Shown here: positions 7,717 through 17,300 of the stretch, one piece after another
Layout: each line of letters starts with the position of its first letter
Position numbering within the stretch: position 1 is the first letter of the stretch
Assembly (NCBI GenBank): GCA_017557475.1
Contig: JAFYYO010000332.1
Span: forward strand, 1 to 39,753
Origin: Bacteroidaceae bacterium
GTDB taxonomy: Bacteria; Bacteroidota; Bacteroidia; Bacteroidales; Bacteroidaceae
Reading direction: 5' to 3'
Length of the DNA stretch: 39,753 bases
Program-made: the position numbers and the translations under genes
The notes under the pieces: generated by a model
The model's input: the letters and a program-made list of their open reading frames with translations, nothing else
The model's database searches: none
Told to the model about the DNA's origin: nothing

Positions 7717-8888
7717 ACGTCCTGCTCATAAGCACAAGCGAATGTTGCGGAGGCGGTGCCATTGCCGCCCGTCGACTCATGGAAGCCTTGGGCAAAAACG
7801 GCATGAAGGCAAAGCATATGGTGCGCGACAAGCAGACCGATGCCATTACCGTTTGCAAGGTCGGCAACAAGTTTCCTAAGTTCATGGAACGCCTCGCCAT
7901 CCTGCCTCGTTGCGGTTTCCGGAACTCTCGCCTTTGGCAGGCTGACATTGCAAAATGGGGCATCGACATCACTCGCACAAGAGAGTACCAAGAGGCTGAC
8001 GTCGTCCACCTGCATTGGGTCAATCAAGGCATGCTTTCTCTCGATGAAATGGGCAGAATTATGAGTAGTGGGAAGCGAGTCGTATGGACGCTCCACGACG
8101 AATGGCCCTACCTTGGCGTCTGTCATTATCGAGGCGACTGCCAGGAGAAGGAATGTCGACACTGCCCCCTTCTCTGCGGTTCCCTACCTTATAACATATA
8201 TAAGCGGAAGCTCGCGATGTACCAACAAGGGCATCCCACCTTCGTCGGGTGCAGCCAATGGATTACCAACGAGGCACGACGCGCCATGCCTGGGGAACGC
8301 GTGGAGCACATCAACAACTGCATCCCCTCTGCCCTCTTCCACCCTACCGACATGCAACAGGCACGAACATCGCTCGGTCTGCCACAAGACAAGCGACTGC
8401 TCCTCTTCTGCAGCCAAAAGGTAACCGACGAGCGCAAAGGCATCAAATATCTGGTCGAAGCTCTACAGCAACTTCACGAAGATGACCTGCACCTGCTCAT
8501 TGTCGGCAAGAACTCGGAACAGATTCCATTGCCCGACGGCATCAAGGCCACTTGCTTCGGCTCTGTCAATGAGAAGACGATGCCGATGCTCTACAATGCT
8601 GCCGATGCCTTCATCACACCGAGTCTGCAGGACAACTTGCCCAACACGATTGCCGAAGCGATGAGTTGCGGCACACCCTGCGTGGGCTTCGACATAGGCG
8701 GCATACCCGAGATGATAGACCACATGAAGAACGGCTATGTAGCACATTACCGTGATGCTGCCGACTTGGCAGAAGGCATACGGTTCGTCCTCAGCCACGA
8801 CCTGCGAGAAGCCGCTCATCATAAAGCTGCCGATGCTTACGGCGAGACACACGTCGCACAGCAATACATCAAACTATACCAAACCTGA
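7713..8888 (+). CDS. GT4-family glycosyltransferase (GT-B fold)
   Basis: The start at 7713 is chosen because it begins M-N-V-L-L-I-S-T-S-E-C-C-G-G-G-A, the usual first strand and glycine loop of GT4 enzymes, and overlaps the preceding stop as ATGA. An ATG at 7689 would add eight unlikely residues. Of 391 residues, the second half carries L-L-F-C-S-Q-K-V-T-D-E-R-K-G-I-K-Y-L and the E-x7-E-type donor site, A-F-I-T-P-S-L-Q-D-N-L-P-N-T-I-A-E-A-M-S. Retaining transfer of a sugar from a nucleotide donor in cell-surface glycan synthesis is likely. A CxxC-containing loop near 150 (Y-R-G-D-C and C-R-H-C-P) is common in Bacteroidota homologs. Confidence 0.92.
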   Translation: MNVLLISTSECCGGGAIAARRLMEALGKNGMKAKHMVRDKQTDAITVCKVGNKFPKFMERLAILPRCGFRNSRLWQADIAKWGIDITRTREYQEADVVHLHWVNQGMLSLDEMGRIMSSGKRVVWTLHDEWPYLGVCHYRGDCQEKECRHCPLLCGSLPYNIYKRKLAMYQQGHPTFVGCSQWITNEARRAMPGERVEHINNCIPSALFHPTDMQQARTSLGLPQDKRLLLFCSQKVTDERKGIKYLVEALQQLHEDDLHLLIVGKNSEQIPLPDGIKATCFGSVNEKTMPMLYNAADAFITPSLQDNLPNTIAEAMSCGTPCVGFDIGGIPEMIDHMKNGYVAHYRDAADLAEGIRFVLSHDLREAAHHKAADAYGETHVAQQYIKLYQT

Positions 8889-8889
8889 C

Positions 8890-9669
8890 ATGAAGCCGCT
8901 CATCACCATAGCAACCGTCACCTACAACGCAGAGGCAACCCTCGAGCGCACACTCAAGAGCGTTGCCTCGCAAGACTATGCCCGCATAGAGCATCTTATC
9001 ATCGACGGCTGCTCCACTGATCACACGCTCTCCCTCGTGCAGCGATACGTCGAGAGGAACCAGGCGCGGCATAACATCCGACTCGTCTGCGAACCCGACA
9101 ATGGTCTGTACGACGCGATGAACAAGGCGATTCTCAATGCAGCAGGCGACTATATCGTCTTCCTCAATGCCGGCGACTCTCTGCACAGCAACGACACCAT
9201 CTCGTCCGTTGCCAAGCATGCCGGATGGACAAAAGGCGGACATCGTCACCCAGCTATCCTGTATGGAGACACACATCTTGTCGACAACGAAGGCAACTTC
9301 CTTCGCCGTCGCAGACTCACACCGCCGGAAAAACTCACACAAGACAGTTTCCGCGATGGCATGCTCGTCTGTCATCAATCCTTCTACGCCAGAACCGACC
9401 TGGCAAAACAAGAACTCTACGACCTTCGCTACCGCTTCTCTGGCGACTTCGACTGGTGCATCCGTCTCATCCGACGAGCCACTCGTCGCCGTCTGCGAAT
9501 AGTCAACACACATCTAGTCCTGACGGATTATCTCAACGAAGGTATGACGACCCGTAACCACCGCGCCTCACTCATGGAGCGATTCCGCATCATGATACAC
9601 TACTACGGCTGGTGGCCTACCGTCACCAAGCACTTCTGGTTCATCATCAGAGCCATCATTAAGAAATAA
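8890..9669 (+). CDS. GT2-family glycosyltransferase (GT-A fold)
   Basis: Started at 8890 ([15 protein letters not shown]), giving 259 residues; the frame is open upstream to 8752 but that part lies inside the GT4 gene. Hallmarks are [12 protein letters not shown], then [14 protein letters not shown] and [13 protein letters not shown], the last carrying the donor-binding acidic residues. This subgroup (WcaA-like) usually makes exopolysaccharide or O-antigen. It starts one base after the GT4 stop and ends 5 bp before rnhB, so the four genes are probably one transcript. The small set and lack of Wzx/Wzy suggest part of a scattered surface-glycan pathway. Confidence 0.92.
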   Translation: MKPLITIATVTYNAEATLERTLKSVASQDYARIEHLIIDGCSTDHTLSLVQRYVERNQARHNIRLVCEPDNGLYDAMNKAILNAAGDYIVFLNAGDSLHSNDTISSVAKHAGWTKGGHRHPAILYGDTHLVDNEGNFLRRRRLTPPEKLTQDSFRDGMLVCHQSFYARTDLAKQELYDLRYRFSGDFDWCIRLIRRATRRRLRIVNTHLVLTDYLNEGMTTRNHRASLMERFRIMIHYYGWWPTVTKHFWFIIRAIIKK

Positions 9670-9674
9670 GAAAC

Positions 9675-10283
9675 ATGCTGTTGCCCTATTACCATAAAGA
9701 TGTCATCGAGGCAGGCTGCGACGAAGCAGGACGAGGCTGCCTGGCTGGACCAGTCTTTGCCGCTGCCGTCATCCTGCCGCCCGACTTCAAGAGCGACCTC
9801 CTCAACGACTCGAAGCAGCTCTCCGAGAAGAAGCGCTACGCCCTGCGCGAGGTCATAGAGCACGAGGCACTGGCTTGGGCAGTGGGCATCGTCAGCAATG
9901 AAGAGATAGACAAGATAAACATTCTCCGAGCCAGCATCCTTGCTATGCACCGCGCCCTCGACGGACTCAAGCTACGACCAGAGGAGGTTATCGTCGACGG
10001 CAATCGCTTCATGCCATACAAGAGTCTGCCCTACACGACAATCGTCAAGGGCGACGGCAAGTACATGAGCATCGCGGCTGCCAGCATCTTGGCAAAGACA
10101 TACAGGGACGACCACATGCTGAAACTCCACAAAGAATTCCCCCTTTATCATTGGGACAGCAACAAAGGCTACCCTGCTCCTGCGCATCGTCAAGCCATAC
10201 GAGAGCACGGCACAACACCCTACCATCGCATGACCTTCAACTTGCTCGGCTCCCCTCAACTGGAATTCAACTTCGAACAATAA
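9675..10283 (+). CDS. rnhB: Ribonuclease HII
   Basis: The enzyme cuts RNA in RNA-DNA hybrids and at single ribonucleotides in DNA. At 202 residues it has the normal length. D-E-A-G-R-G at 16-21 supplies two catalytic acids, and V-D-G-N-R near 115 and the I-A-A-A-S-I-L-A-K block near 140 with a nearby acid are also family hallmarks; G-Y-P-A-P-A-H follows. The C-terminus ends Q-L-E-F-N-F-E-Q, which loosely resembles a sliding-clamp-binding peptide (Q-L-x-L/F-x-F); this is a guess. It follows the glycosyltransferases by 5 bp and is probably cotranscribed, with the next gene 20 bp downstream. Confidence 0.96.
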   Translation: MLLPYYHKDVIEAGCDEAGRGCLAGPVFAAAVILPPDFKSDLLNDSKQLSEKKRYALREVIEHEALAWAVGIVSNEEIDKINILRASILAMHRALDGLKLRPEEVIVDGNRFMPYKSLPYTTIVKGDGKYMSIAAASILAKTYRDDHMLKLHKEFPLYHWDSNKGYPAPAHRQAIREHGTTPYHRMTFNLLGSPQLEFNFEQ

Positions 10284-10303
10284 AACCCTTTAACCAATAA
10301 TAT

Positions 10304-12925
10304 ATGAAACGACAACTATTACATTTAACCTTCTTGCTGCTTGCCATCCTTGCAGTACAAGCACAAGAACTCACGGTGTGTACCTACAACCTTCGCTACA
10401 AGAACAGCGATGACACAAAAGCAGGTAACGGCTGGGATACGAGGCGCACCTATCTCATCAACCTCGTCAACTTCCAGCAGCCCGACTTGCTGGGTGTACA
10501 GGAAGCACTGAATACTCAGATGAACGACATGACAAACGGACTGACCGGCTATGGACGTATCGGTGTGGGACGTAATGACGGCGGCACAAGCGGTGAGTTC
10601 TCCGCCATCTTCTACCGCAAGGAACGCTTGGAACTTCTCGACCACGGCGACTTCTGGCTTAGCGACACACCCTACCAGTCCTCGAAAGGCTTCCCGAGCA
10701 AAGGCGGCTCCACTCAGTACTACCGCATCTGCACCTGGGGTAAGTTCTACGACAAGGCAACCGGTGTGGTTGTCTATCACTTCAATACCCACATGGACCT
10801 TGACGAGACGAACCGCCAGCAGTCGTACTATCTGATAAAGCAAAAGATTCAGGAACTTGCGAGTACAACTGCTCCCGTCATCATAACGGGTGACTACAAT
10901 GCTGTGCAGACAGGCGACGCATACAAGTTGTTCTTTAACTCTGGCTTCCTCTATGACAGTTTCGACAAGACCAAACAGAAGTTCATGACTAATGGCACAT
11001 GCCCTGGCTTCAATGCCAACAACTACAGCACTGTCAGCGGAGAGCTGCGCCGCATTGACCACATCTTTGTCACACAAAGAGCCTTCAACATTATACACTA
11101 TGCAGTGCTCAACCCATGCTACTATTCTACCGATGGTACAGCGAACTATGCCTTGAAGGCATATTCAGACCATAGTCCCGTGTTCGCAAAGCTTGCTTAC
11201 AAGAACACCGCACCAACGGAAGAGCTTGCGACAACCAGACCGCCTATTGTCAACGGCGTTTACCAAATCTCTACGCCTAAAGAGCTGCTAGCCTTCTCCT
11301 ACATTGTCAACGGTTTAGTAGGATTTACACAGAACACGGCAGCAAAGGCAGTCCTGCTGAACGACATCGACATGACGGGAGTAAACAGCTGGGTGCCCAT
11401 TGGCACGGAAAGCAAGCCTTACACAGGTACATTCGATGGCCAGGGATACGCAATCCAGAACCTTACCATCAAGACGAGCAAGTCGTATTCCGGCATGTTT
11501 GGCAAGACATCTGGGGCCACCATCAAGAACTTCCATCTCAGCGGCACACTTACCGTCGCAGAATGGAGTGGCGAGCACGGCGTCGTGGGATATGCTGACG
11601 CTACTACTATCACGGACGTACACTCTTCTTTGAACATCACTGCCAGCAAGGCAAATACTTACACGAAACACATCGGCGGCATTGCTGGCTCATTGTTCAA
11701 CAACTCCACCGTCACCCGTTGTTCGTACGCTGGCAAACTCACTGACGCCGGCACCGACACTGCAGGTGGCATCGTAGGTTATGCGGATGGAACAGCTAAC
11801 AGCATTTCCTACTGCATCAATTATGGCACTGTCAAGTCAACCGGTGCCACGACGAACCTAGGCGGCATACTGGGTTATGTGAACTGCAACGGATTCCAGA
11901 TATCCTATTGTGCCAACGTAGGCACCGTAACCGGCGCCATGCAATATGCCGGACAGATTATAGGCCGACAGAAGCAGGCAATGACGACACCTCCTTCCAA
12001 CCTCTATTACTTGGACGGAGCCACCCTGTCAGCTTTCGGCTTAAGCACAGATGCAACCTCTGCCACTGGTGCCACGGTAGTGACGACGGACGACGTAACC
12101 AGCGGAGAACTTACCTTCTTGCTCAACGACGGGAAGGAAGAATCCGACTTCGTCTTTTTCCAGAACCTGTGCGAAGGCGAGCAGACAGACCCCTATCCCA
12201 TCATCGGCGGGGAACCTGAGCACAAGATTGTCTATCAGGGAGAGCAGGGCAAGCAGAAGACACCAGACGACCAGACGAACTACAGCTTCTACGTCAACGA
12301 TGGCGGACATCTTGCAAACCTCGCCCTTGTCAATTATTTCTCGACACCTGTTGCCTTCACTGCCGACTATGCCAGCTACACAGGTCAAGCAACCAACGCA
12401 TGGGGAACCATCTATCTGCCCTTTGCCGCGGAATCGTCCGACGACGTACAGCTCTACGAGGTCGTTCCCGAACAGACCGAAGGCTCTGTGCTGGCGATTG
12501 CCCCATGCTCTTCGCTCGGAGCATACACGCCTGGCCTCTACCATCTCGTTGGCGAGACATTCGAAGTGAAAGCCAATGATGTGCCAATCGCCCTTCCACC
12601 TGCCGACACGTCTCTTCCTGTTGCAAACTTCCTGCTTACAGGAACGCTCGACGAACTGACTACAGCCGGAGGCTATGTCTTCAACGGCAACACCTTCCAA
12701 TATACGGCGGACGACGTCGTGACGAGTGCCTTCCAAGCCTATCTGACAGCCGCAGGCGAACAGCCACAGGAAGTCACGTTGCTCATCATCGACGCTACCA
12801 GCATCACAGACCTTAAGGGCTCCAACGACCTTAACGGGATTATCTACAACCTCTCGGGTCAGCGTCTCATGAAAGCTCAGAAGGGTATCAACATTATTAA
12901 CGGCAAGAAATACATAAGAAAATGA
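10304..12925 (+). CDS. Exported EEP-family phosphoesterase fused to GLUG repeats
   Basis: The 873-residue protein has a signal peptide (cleavage after A20), an endonuclease/exonuclease/phosphatase domain (about 22-305), a GLUG-repeat block (about 315-600), a beta-rich domain (about 680-845) and a C-terminal tail (I-Y-N-L-S-G-Q-R-L...I-I-N-G-K-K). The catalytic set is complete: N29 (T-Y-N-L-R), E67 (G-V-Q-E-A), H163 (N-T-H-M-D), D197 and N199 (G-D-Y-N), D252 and H290 (S-D-H-S-P-V). G-E-F-S-A-I-F-Y and F-W-L-S-D-T-P match the uncharacterised EEP-1 subgroup. The substrate is unknown; a nucleic acid, phospholipid or phosphosugar outside the cell is possible. It lies 20 bp after rnhB and overlaps the next, catalytically degraded EEP gene as ATGA. 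Confidence 0.9.
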   Translation: MKRQLLHLTFLLLAILAVQAQELTVCTYNLRYKNSDDTKAGNGWDTRRTYLINLVNFQQPDLLGVQEALNTQMNDMTNGLTGYGRIGVGRNDGGTSGEFSAIFYRKERLELLDHGDFWLSDTPYQSSKGFPSKGGSTQYYRICTWGKFYDKATGVVVYHFNTHMDLDETNRQQSYYLIKQKIQELASTTAPVIITGDYNAVQTGDAYKLFFNSGFLYDSFDKTKQKFMTNGTCPGFNANNYSTVSGELRRIDHIFVTQRAFNIIHYAVLNPCYYSTDGTANYALKAYSDHSPVFAKLAYKNTAPTEELATTRPPIVNGVYQISTPKELLAFSYIVNGLVGFTQNTAAKAVLLNDIDMTGVNSWVPIGTESKPYTGTFDGQGYAIQNLTIKTSKSYSGMFGKTSGATIKNFHLSGTLTVAEWSGEHGVVGYADATTITDVHSSLNITASKANTYTKHIGGIAGSLFNNSTVTRCSYAGKLTDAGTDTAGGIVGYADGTANSISYCINYGTVKSTGATTNLGGILGYVNCNGFQISYCANVGTVTGAMQYAGQIIGRQKQAMTTPPSNLYYLDGATLSAFGLSTDATSATGATVVTTDDVTSGELTFLLNDGKEESDFVFFQNLCEGEQTDPYPIIGGEPEHKIVYQGEQGKQKTPDDQTNYSFYVNDGGHLANLALVNYFSTPVAFTADYASYTGQATNAWGTIYLPFAAESSDDVQLYEVVPEQTEGSVLAIAPCSSLGAYTPGLYHLVGETFEVKANDVPIALPPADTSLPVANFLLTGTLDELTTAGGYVFNGNTFQYTADDVVTSAFQAYLTAAGEQPQEVTLLIIDATSITDLKGSNDLNGIIYNLSGQRLMKAQKGINIINGKKYIRK

Positions 12926-13728
12926 AAAGGTCTATATTATTCATCATCGTTACATTGATGGCGTTCTGCGCTGTTGCACAGGACCTCTACATTGGCAGTT
13001 TCTATGTCACTACCGAAAGTGAAGAGAAACTCTATGGCGACGGCAACGACAAGTGGGCAACCCGAAAAGGCACCATCTGCGAGATGTTCAGGTACGAAAT
13101 GCCTGATGTCCTGGGGCTGCAAAGTGCTTCTTCGTCCCAACTTTCAGCAATTAGGACAGGCATGAACTCAGGCCTGACAAACATAGCTTCCTACAAGCTG
13201 GCTGGAGACATCCTTTACAACAGCCAGACCGTAGAACTCGACACATGCAGCGTAGTCGAAGACATGCCCGAAGGCAGCACCTGCTCGTGGGCAAAATTCC
13301 AAAAGGAAGGAAAAACCTTCTACGTCTTAAACATGTGCCTTGCCGACAGCGTGGCTCTCTCTTCGATGATTCGCATCCGCACGGCAGCCGATGTGATCAA
13401 CAAAGAGAATGTGGCTGTCTTCCTCGTCGGCTACCTTGGTGTAAACGAGACGAAAACAGCATACACCAGGATGACAGGCAAATTCAACGACTGCTACACA
13501 AAGGCTCCTATCGTCAGTGCCGAGTATGGAACGGTAAACAACTTTGACCTTGAAAACAATCACGGCAGCAACCGCTACGACTTCGTCACTGCCAACAAGA
13601 AAGTTACAACCGTCAAAGCATACGGACAACTGCAATACGGCTACTTCACAAAGGAGAGTGACGGAAGCTACAAGCGTCGCCTGCCTTCCACGCACTTCCC
13701 CGTTATGGCGAAAGTGAAATTGCCATAA
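12922..13728 (+). CDS. Exported EEP-fold protein lacking most catalytic residues (pseudoenzyme)
   Basis: Signal peptide residues 1-19 (cut before Q20), then a single domain to residue 268. Aligned by eye with the upstream EEP protein it keeps the scaffold (W-A-T-R-K; P-D-V-L-G-L-Q; the Y-V-L-N-M segment; R-Y-D-F-V; T-H-F-P-V-M-A-K-V) but changes the active site: N29 becomes Y28, E67 becomes S68, the N-T-H histidine becomes C139, G-D-Y-N becomes G-Y-L-G (Y171, G173), and S-D-H becomes S-T-H. Only the Asp of the R-x-D pair and the final His (H258) remain. The frame is intact with ordinary codon use, so it is not a decayed gene. It has no sorting tail. Start overlaps the upstream stop by 4 bp, so it is probably made together with the active partner. 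Binding or regulatory role is inferred. Confidence 0.88.
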   Translation: MKRSILFIIVTLMAFCAVAQDLYIGSFYVTTESEEKLYGDGNDKWATRKGTICEMFRYEMPDVLGLQSASSSQLSAIRTGMNSGLTNIASYKLAGDILYNSQTVELDTCSVVEDMPEGSTCSWAKFQKEGKTFYVLNMCLADSVALSSMIRIRTAADVINKENVAVFLVGYLGVNETKTAYTRMTGKFNDCYTKAPIVSAEYGTVNNFDLENNHGSNRYDFVTANKKVTTVKAYGQLQYGYFTKESDGSYKRRLPSTHFPVMAKVKLP

Positions 13729-13748
13729 AAGCGCAACTTCCGATTTGA

Positions 13749-13786
13749 CAAGGTGTAAGCAAATCAGCCGATTTGCTTACACCTTG
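13749..13786 (+). terminator. Intrinsic terminator after the EEP gene pair
   Basis: A perfect 17-bp stem (CAAGGTGTAAGCAAATC with its complement) and the 4-base loop agcc are followed by atttttacc. It begins 20 bp after the stop of the EEP pseudoenzyme gene. Confidence 0.85.
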
Positions 13787-14383
13787 ATTTTTACCAAATC
13801 TTCGAGAACCGATTAAAACACTCTCGACCCTACTTTTGTACCCTTTTACGCTTTTTCGCGCTTAAAACGAATGCGCGCTGAAACAGAGGAAGTTACAAGC
13901 CTGCAGATTCGGCACAATGTGTCATTTTGATAACTACAGATGGCAAAATCGCCCCATTTTACCGCGTTTTTTGCCATTTTTGGCTGTAGAAATCCACGGA
14001 TTTGGGCAGGAGAAAATTCAAACTAGACGTGCCTAGTTGGCCAACTAGGCGTGGCTAGTTTGCGAACCAAGCACGTCTCATCGGCAAATTTAACCTGTTT
14101 CGGCCTCGTTTTAGCCCTGTTTTGCGAAAGCACAAAACTGACACAATGAAAGCAAATCCAATATTTCTCTTTCTTTTTGACAATTCCACATTCGCTCATT
14201 TCTCGTCTCCTACCGATTTACCACTTTCATAGCAGAGGCTCAGCAAACTCTTGTATAGATGTTGTTAATAATTGTTAATTAATAATGAATTAGGCGTGCG
14301 CATGTACGAACATAATATAAAAAGACTTAATTTTACACGGAAAATCTATCAATTAATCATATTTTTAACCAAAATCAAACAAA
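13787..14383. other. Long intergenic region, no gene seen
   Basis: Between the terminator at 13749-13786 and the ATG at 14384, no convincing reading frame or RNA gene was found. It holds the repeat array at 14021-14082, a TACTTTTG promoter-like box at 13831-13838 with no partner, a split inverted repeat (CTACAG 13934 / CTGTAG 13984 with TGGCAAAA / TTTTGCCA inside), and an AT-rich stretch from 14250 that should contain the promoter of the giant GLUG gene. No clear TAnnTTTG box is seen there. Confidence 0.6.
14021..14082. repeat. Palindromic 22-bp-period array, family I, copy B (2 good units plus 1 decayed)
   Basis: Units begin at 14021 (AACTAGACGTGCCTAGTT), 14043 (AACTAGGCGTGGCTAGTT) and 14065 (AACCAAGCACGTCTCATC, decayed), 22 bp apart with spacers ggcc and tgcg. 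The junction of the first two units, CTAGTTGGCCAACTAG, is itself a perfect palindrome, so two alternative hairpin registers exist. Confidence 0.88.
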
Positions 14384-17300
14384 ATGAGGCAAAAACTCTA
14401 CTATTTTCTCCTAACTACCCTATTGGGTTTGATGGGAATGAATGCGTGGGCACAAACCACGTACGAGATTAGCGATGCCGAGGGACTCCTCGAATTCGCT
14501 GAAGCAGTGAACGGCGGCGAGACATCAGCCAATGCCGTGCTGACAGGTAACATTAACCTGCTTGGAGAGGAATGGACCCCCATCGGAAACGCCGAAGCCA
14601 AATACACTGGCACCTTCGACGGCGGCGGATACACCATCTCCAACTTCAATCTATCGACGACCTCAGACAGGGCTGGTTTGTTCGGCTACCTCACTGACGG
14701 TGCAGTCGTTAAGAACTTCACCATCGAAGGCTCTATTATCAGCAACAGCAATCAATATGTTGGCGTCGTAGGCTCGGCTGATGGTGGGACCGTTACCATC
14801 AGCGATGTACACAGCAAACTCAACATTACATGCTCAAAGTCAAGGCATGGTGGTATCTTGGGAGCACAAACAGGTACCGGTACAATCAACATTGACCGTT
14901 GCACCTATTCTGGCAAACTTACCGTTACAGGAAACGTAACAGGTAACTTTGGCGGTATTGTGGGACTCACGAATAACAACACCGCTGCCTTCGTCAACAT
15001 TAGCAACTGTCTGTTCGACGGAGAGATCGACGACGGCACAGGAGACAATGTCGGTGGCATAGTCGGTTATACCAACGGCACTGTGGTAACCATCAAGAAC
15101 TGCCTGTCTTATGGCACCTTGACTGCAGCCAAGCCTGGTCAGTTCTTTGGTCAGCTCAATGGTAGCAATTCCTCATGTGCCGAGAAGAACTATTATGTAG
15201 AAGGTAACGTTGTAGGTAATCTCAAATCCGGCGTCACATTAAAAGGCACTGCACCGGTAGCGGTTACAGCAGAACAACTTGCAAGTGGCGAGATTTGCTA
15301 TGCTCTGAACGGTGATCAGTCAGACGACGTCAATTGGTTCCAGACACTGGACAAGATAACTTGGGAAGAGCTTACCTATACTGGCGTAGAATATGTCGGA
15401 ACAGTCAATGGCGACGACAACAATCCCAAGACTCAAACGACAGACATCACACTTGTCAACAACGGCGACGGCACTATCAACATCGTCCTCACCAACTTCT
15501 CTGTTGTAATTAATGGTGTAGAGGCTAACGTTCCATCAATCAGTTTGGACAACATTCCCACCTCCAGAGGCGAGGATGGCCTGACACACTTTGACGTTGA
15601 GAATGGCACGTTCACGATTCCCTTCGAGGATCTGCCCACACTCTACCAGACTCTGGTTAACGCTGGCTACGTTAGCTTCGAGAATATCCCCTTCACTCTT
15701 CACGGCAAGATGACCGAAGAGAAGATTTACAGCACTATCGACATCTCGATCACTGCCAGCGCAGTAGTCGGAGGTAACAAGGAAGTTGCTATCGTCGTAG
15801 GCACAGACGACTTCGATAGCGTCGTTGATTATCCCAAGCCTTACGGCACCGACGTAGTTTATCCTGCAGGACGACAGCACTGCGACGGCACAGCATACGA
15901 AGGCGTAACCGGTTACACCAACACTCCAGCCGCAAAGGACGACCACGACTTCGATGATGGTTTCTGCTCATATTGCGACACGTTCGACCCCGAATATATG
16001 GATGCAAACGACGACGGCATCTACGAGATTGGTACACCCAATCAGCTTCGCTGGTTTGCCGTTACCATCAATGCAGAACACACTCCTGGCAGTGCCAATG
16101 CAATCCTCACAGCCGACATCGATTTGACAGGCAAGAAGTGGGCTCCCATCGGCAACGACAAAGCCAAGTACACCGGCATCTTCGATGGTCAAGGTCATGC
16201 CATCACGAACTTCAGCTACACAGCCACAAGCAATAATAACGGCCTGTTTGGCTACATCGATGGCGAGTCAGTTATCAAGGACTTCCGCATCAGCGGCACG
16301 CTGACATCAGACGGCTACAACTATAATGGCCTTGTCGGACAAGCAGAAGGCAACTCAAAGGTTACCGGCATCTACAGCGACATGGACATCAATGTCTCCA
16401 ACTTCAAGGCTCACACCGGCGGTATCGTAGGTGGCTGCACAACCGGAAGCAAGATTCTCGTAGAGAAATGCGAATATGCAGGCACACTGACACACAGTGG
16501 TGCAGGCGACTGTCAGGCCGGCATCCTGGGTTACACCTATGGCGGCGGTGTGAAGAACTGCCTCTTTAGCGGAACTATCATCGGCGAGAACAGCAAGTAT
16601 GGTGGCATTCTGGGTTATTGCAAAGTTCCAGGCTTCCAAGGCATACAGAACTGTCTCTCCATTGGTAAGATTGTAGCCTCTGAGGAATGCACGACAGCTG
16701 CTGCTATCATTGCTAACTGGAACGGCGACGTAACAGAAAAAGTAAAGAACAACTACTACCGTCTCGCAGATGGCTCCACAACCACCATTGCTATCGGCAA
16801 CAAAGCAGCCAACTGCGAAGCTCCTGTTGATGTGACTGACGAGCAACTTGCAAGCGGCGAAATCGCTTACAAGTTAGGTGCAGCATGGGGTCAAGAGATT
16901 GGCGTTGACGCTCATCCCGTAATCGATGGCAAGAGAGTCTTCGAGTTCGGAGACACCTATGCTAACATCGAGGCAGAGAGCAGCAATGGCAATGACGACT
17001 GCATCCTTCCCTCTATGAAATGGGGCGGCAGCTACCAGGCCTACACATATGTAGCTCAAGGCAACTTTGACTATGGAGATTGGAACACAAGCAATCCTAA
17101 CTACAATGTTATCATCGGTACTCCTGCAGAGCAGGACGGCAAGGCTTGGTACACTCCCGGCTACAACGTAACAAGCTGGAACTATGGCCAGGATCTGCCC
17201 AACTTCGGTGACGGACGTCCTGCTGATGTATATGCAGTTCGCTTCTTCACTGTTGACGGAGAGATACCTTCAACCCTCTACATGCCCGCAGCTCACGACG

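Noticed and set aside
12922..13728. The second EEP gene as a decaying pseudogene
   Set aside because: The frame is intact for 268 codons, with signal peptide, overlap start and proper terminator, and the losses cluster in catalytic sites only.
13831..13838. TACTTTTG promoter-like box that might start a small RNA
   Set aside because: No partner element and no defined RNA structure or terminator downstream; could be chance.
14288..14299. Solo AATTAGGCGTGC, a part match to the 22-bp repeat
   Set aside because: Only 12 bp, not in phase with the array at 14021, and inside AT-rich promoter DNA; chance or a relic.
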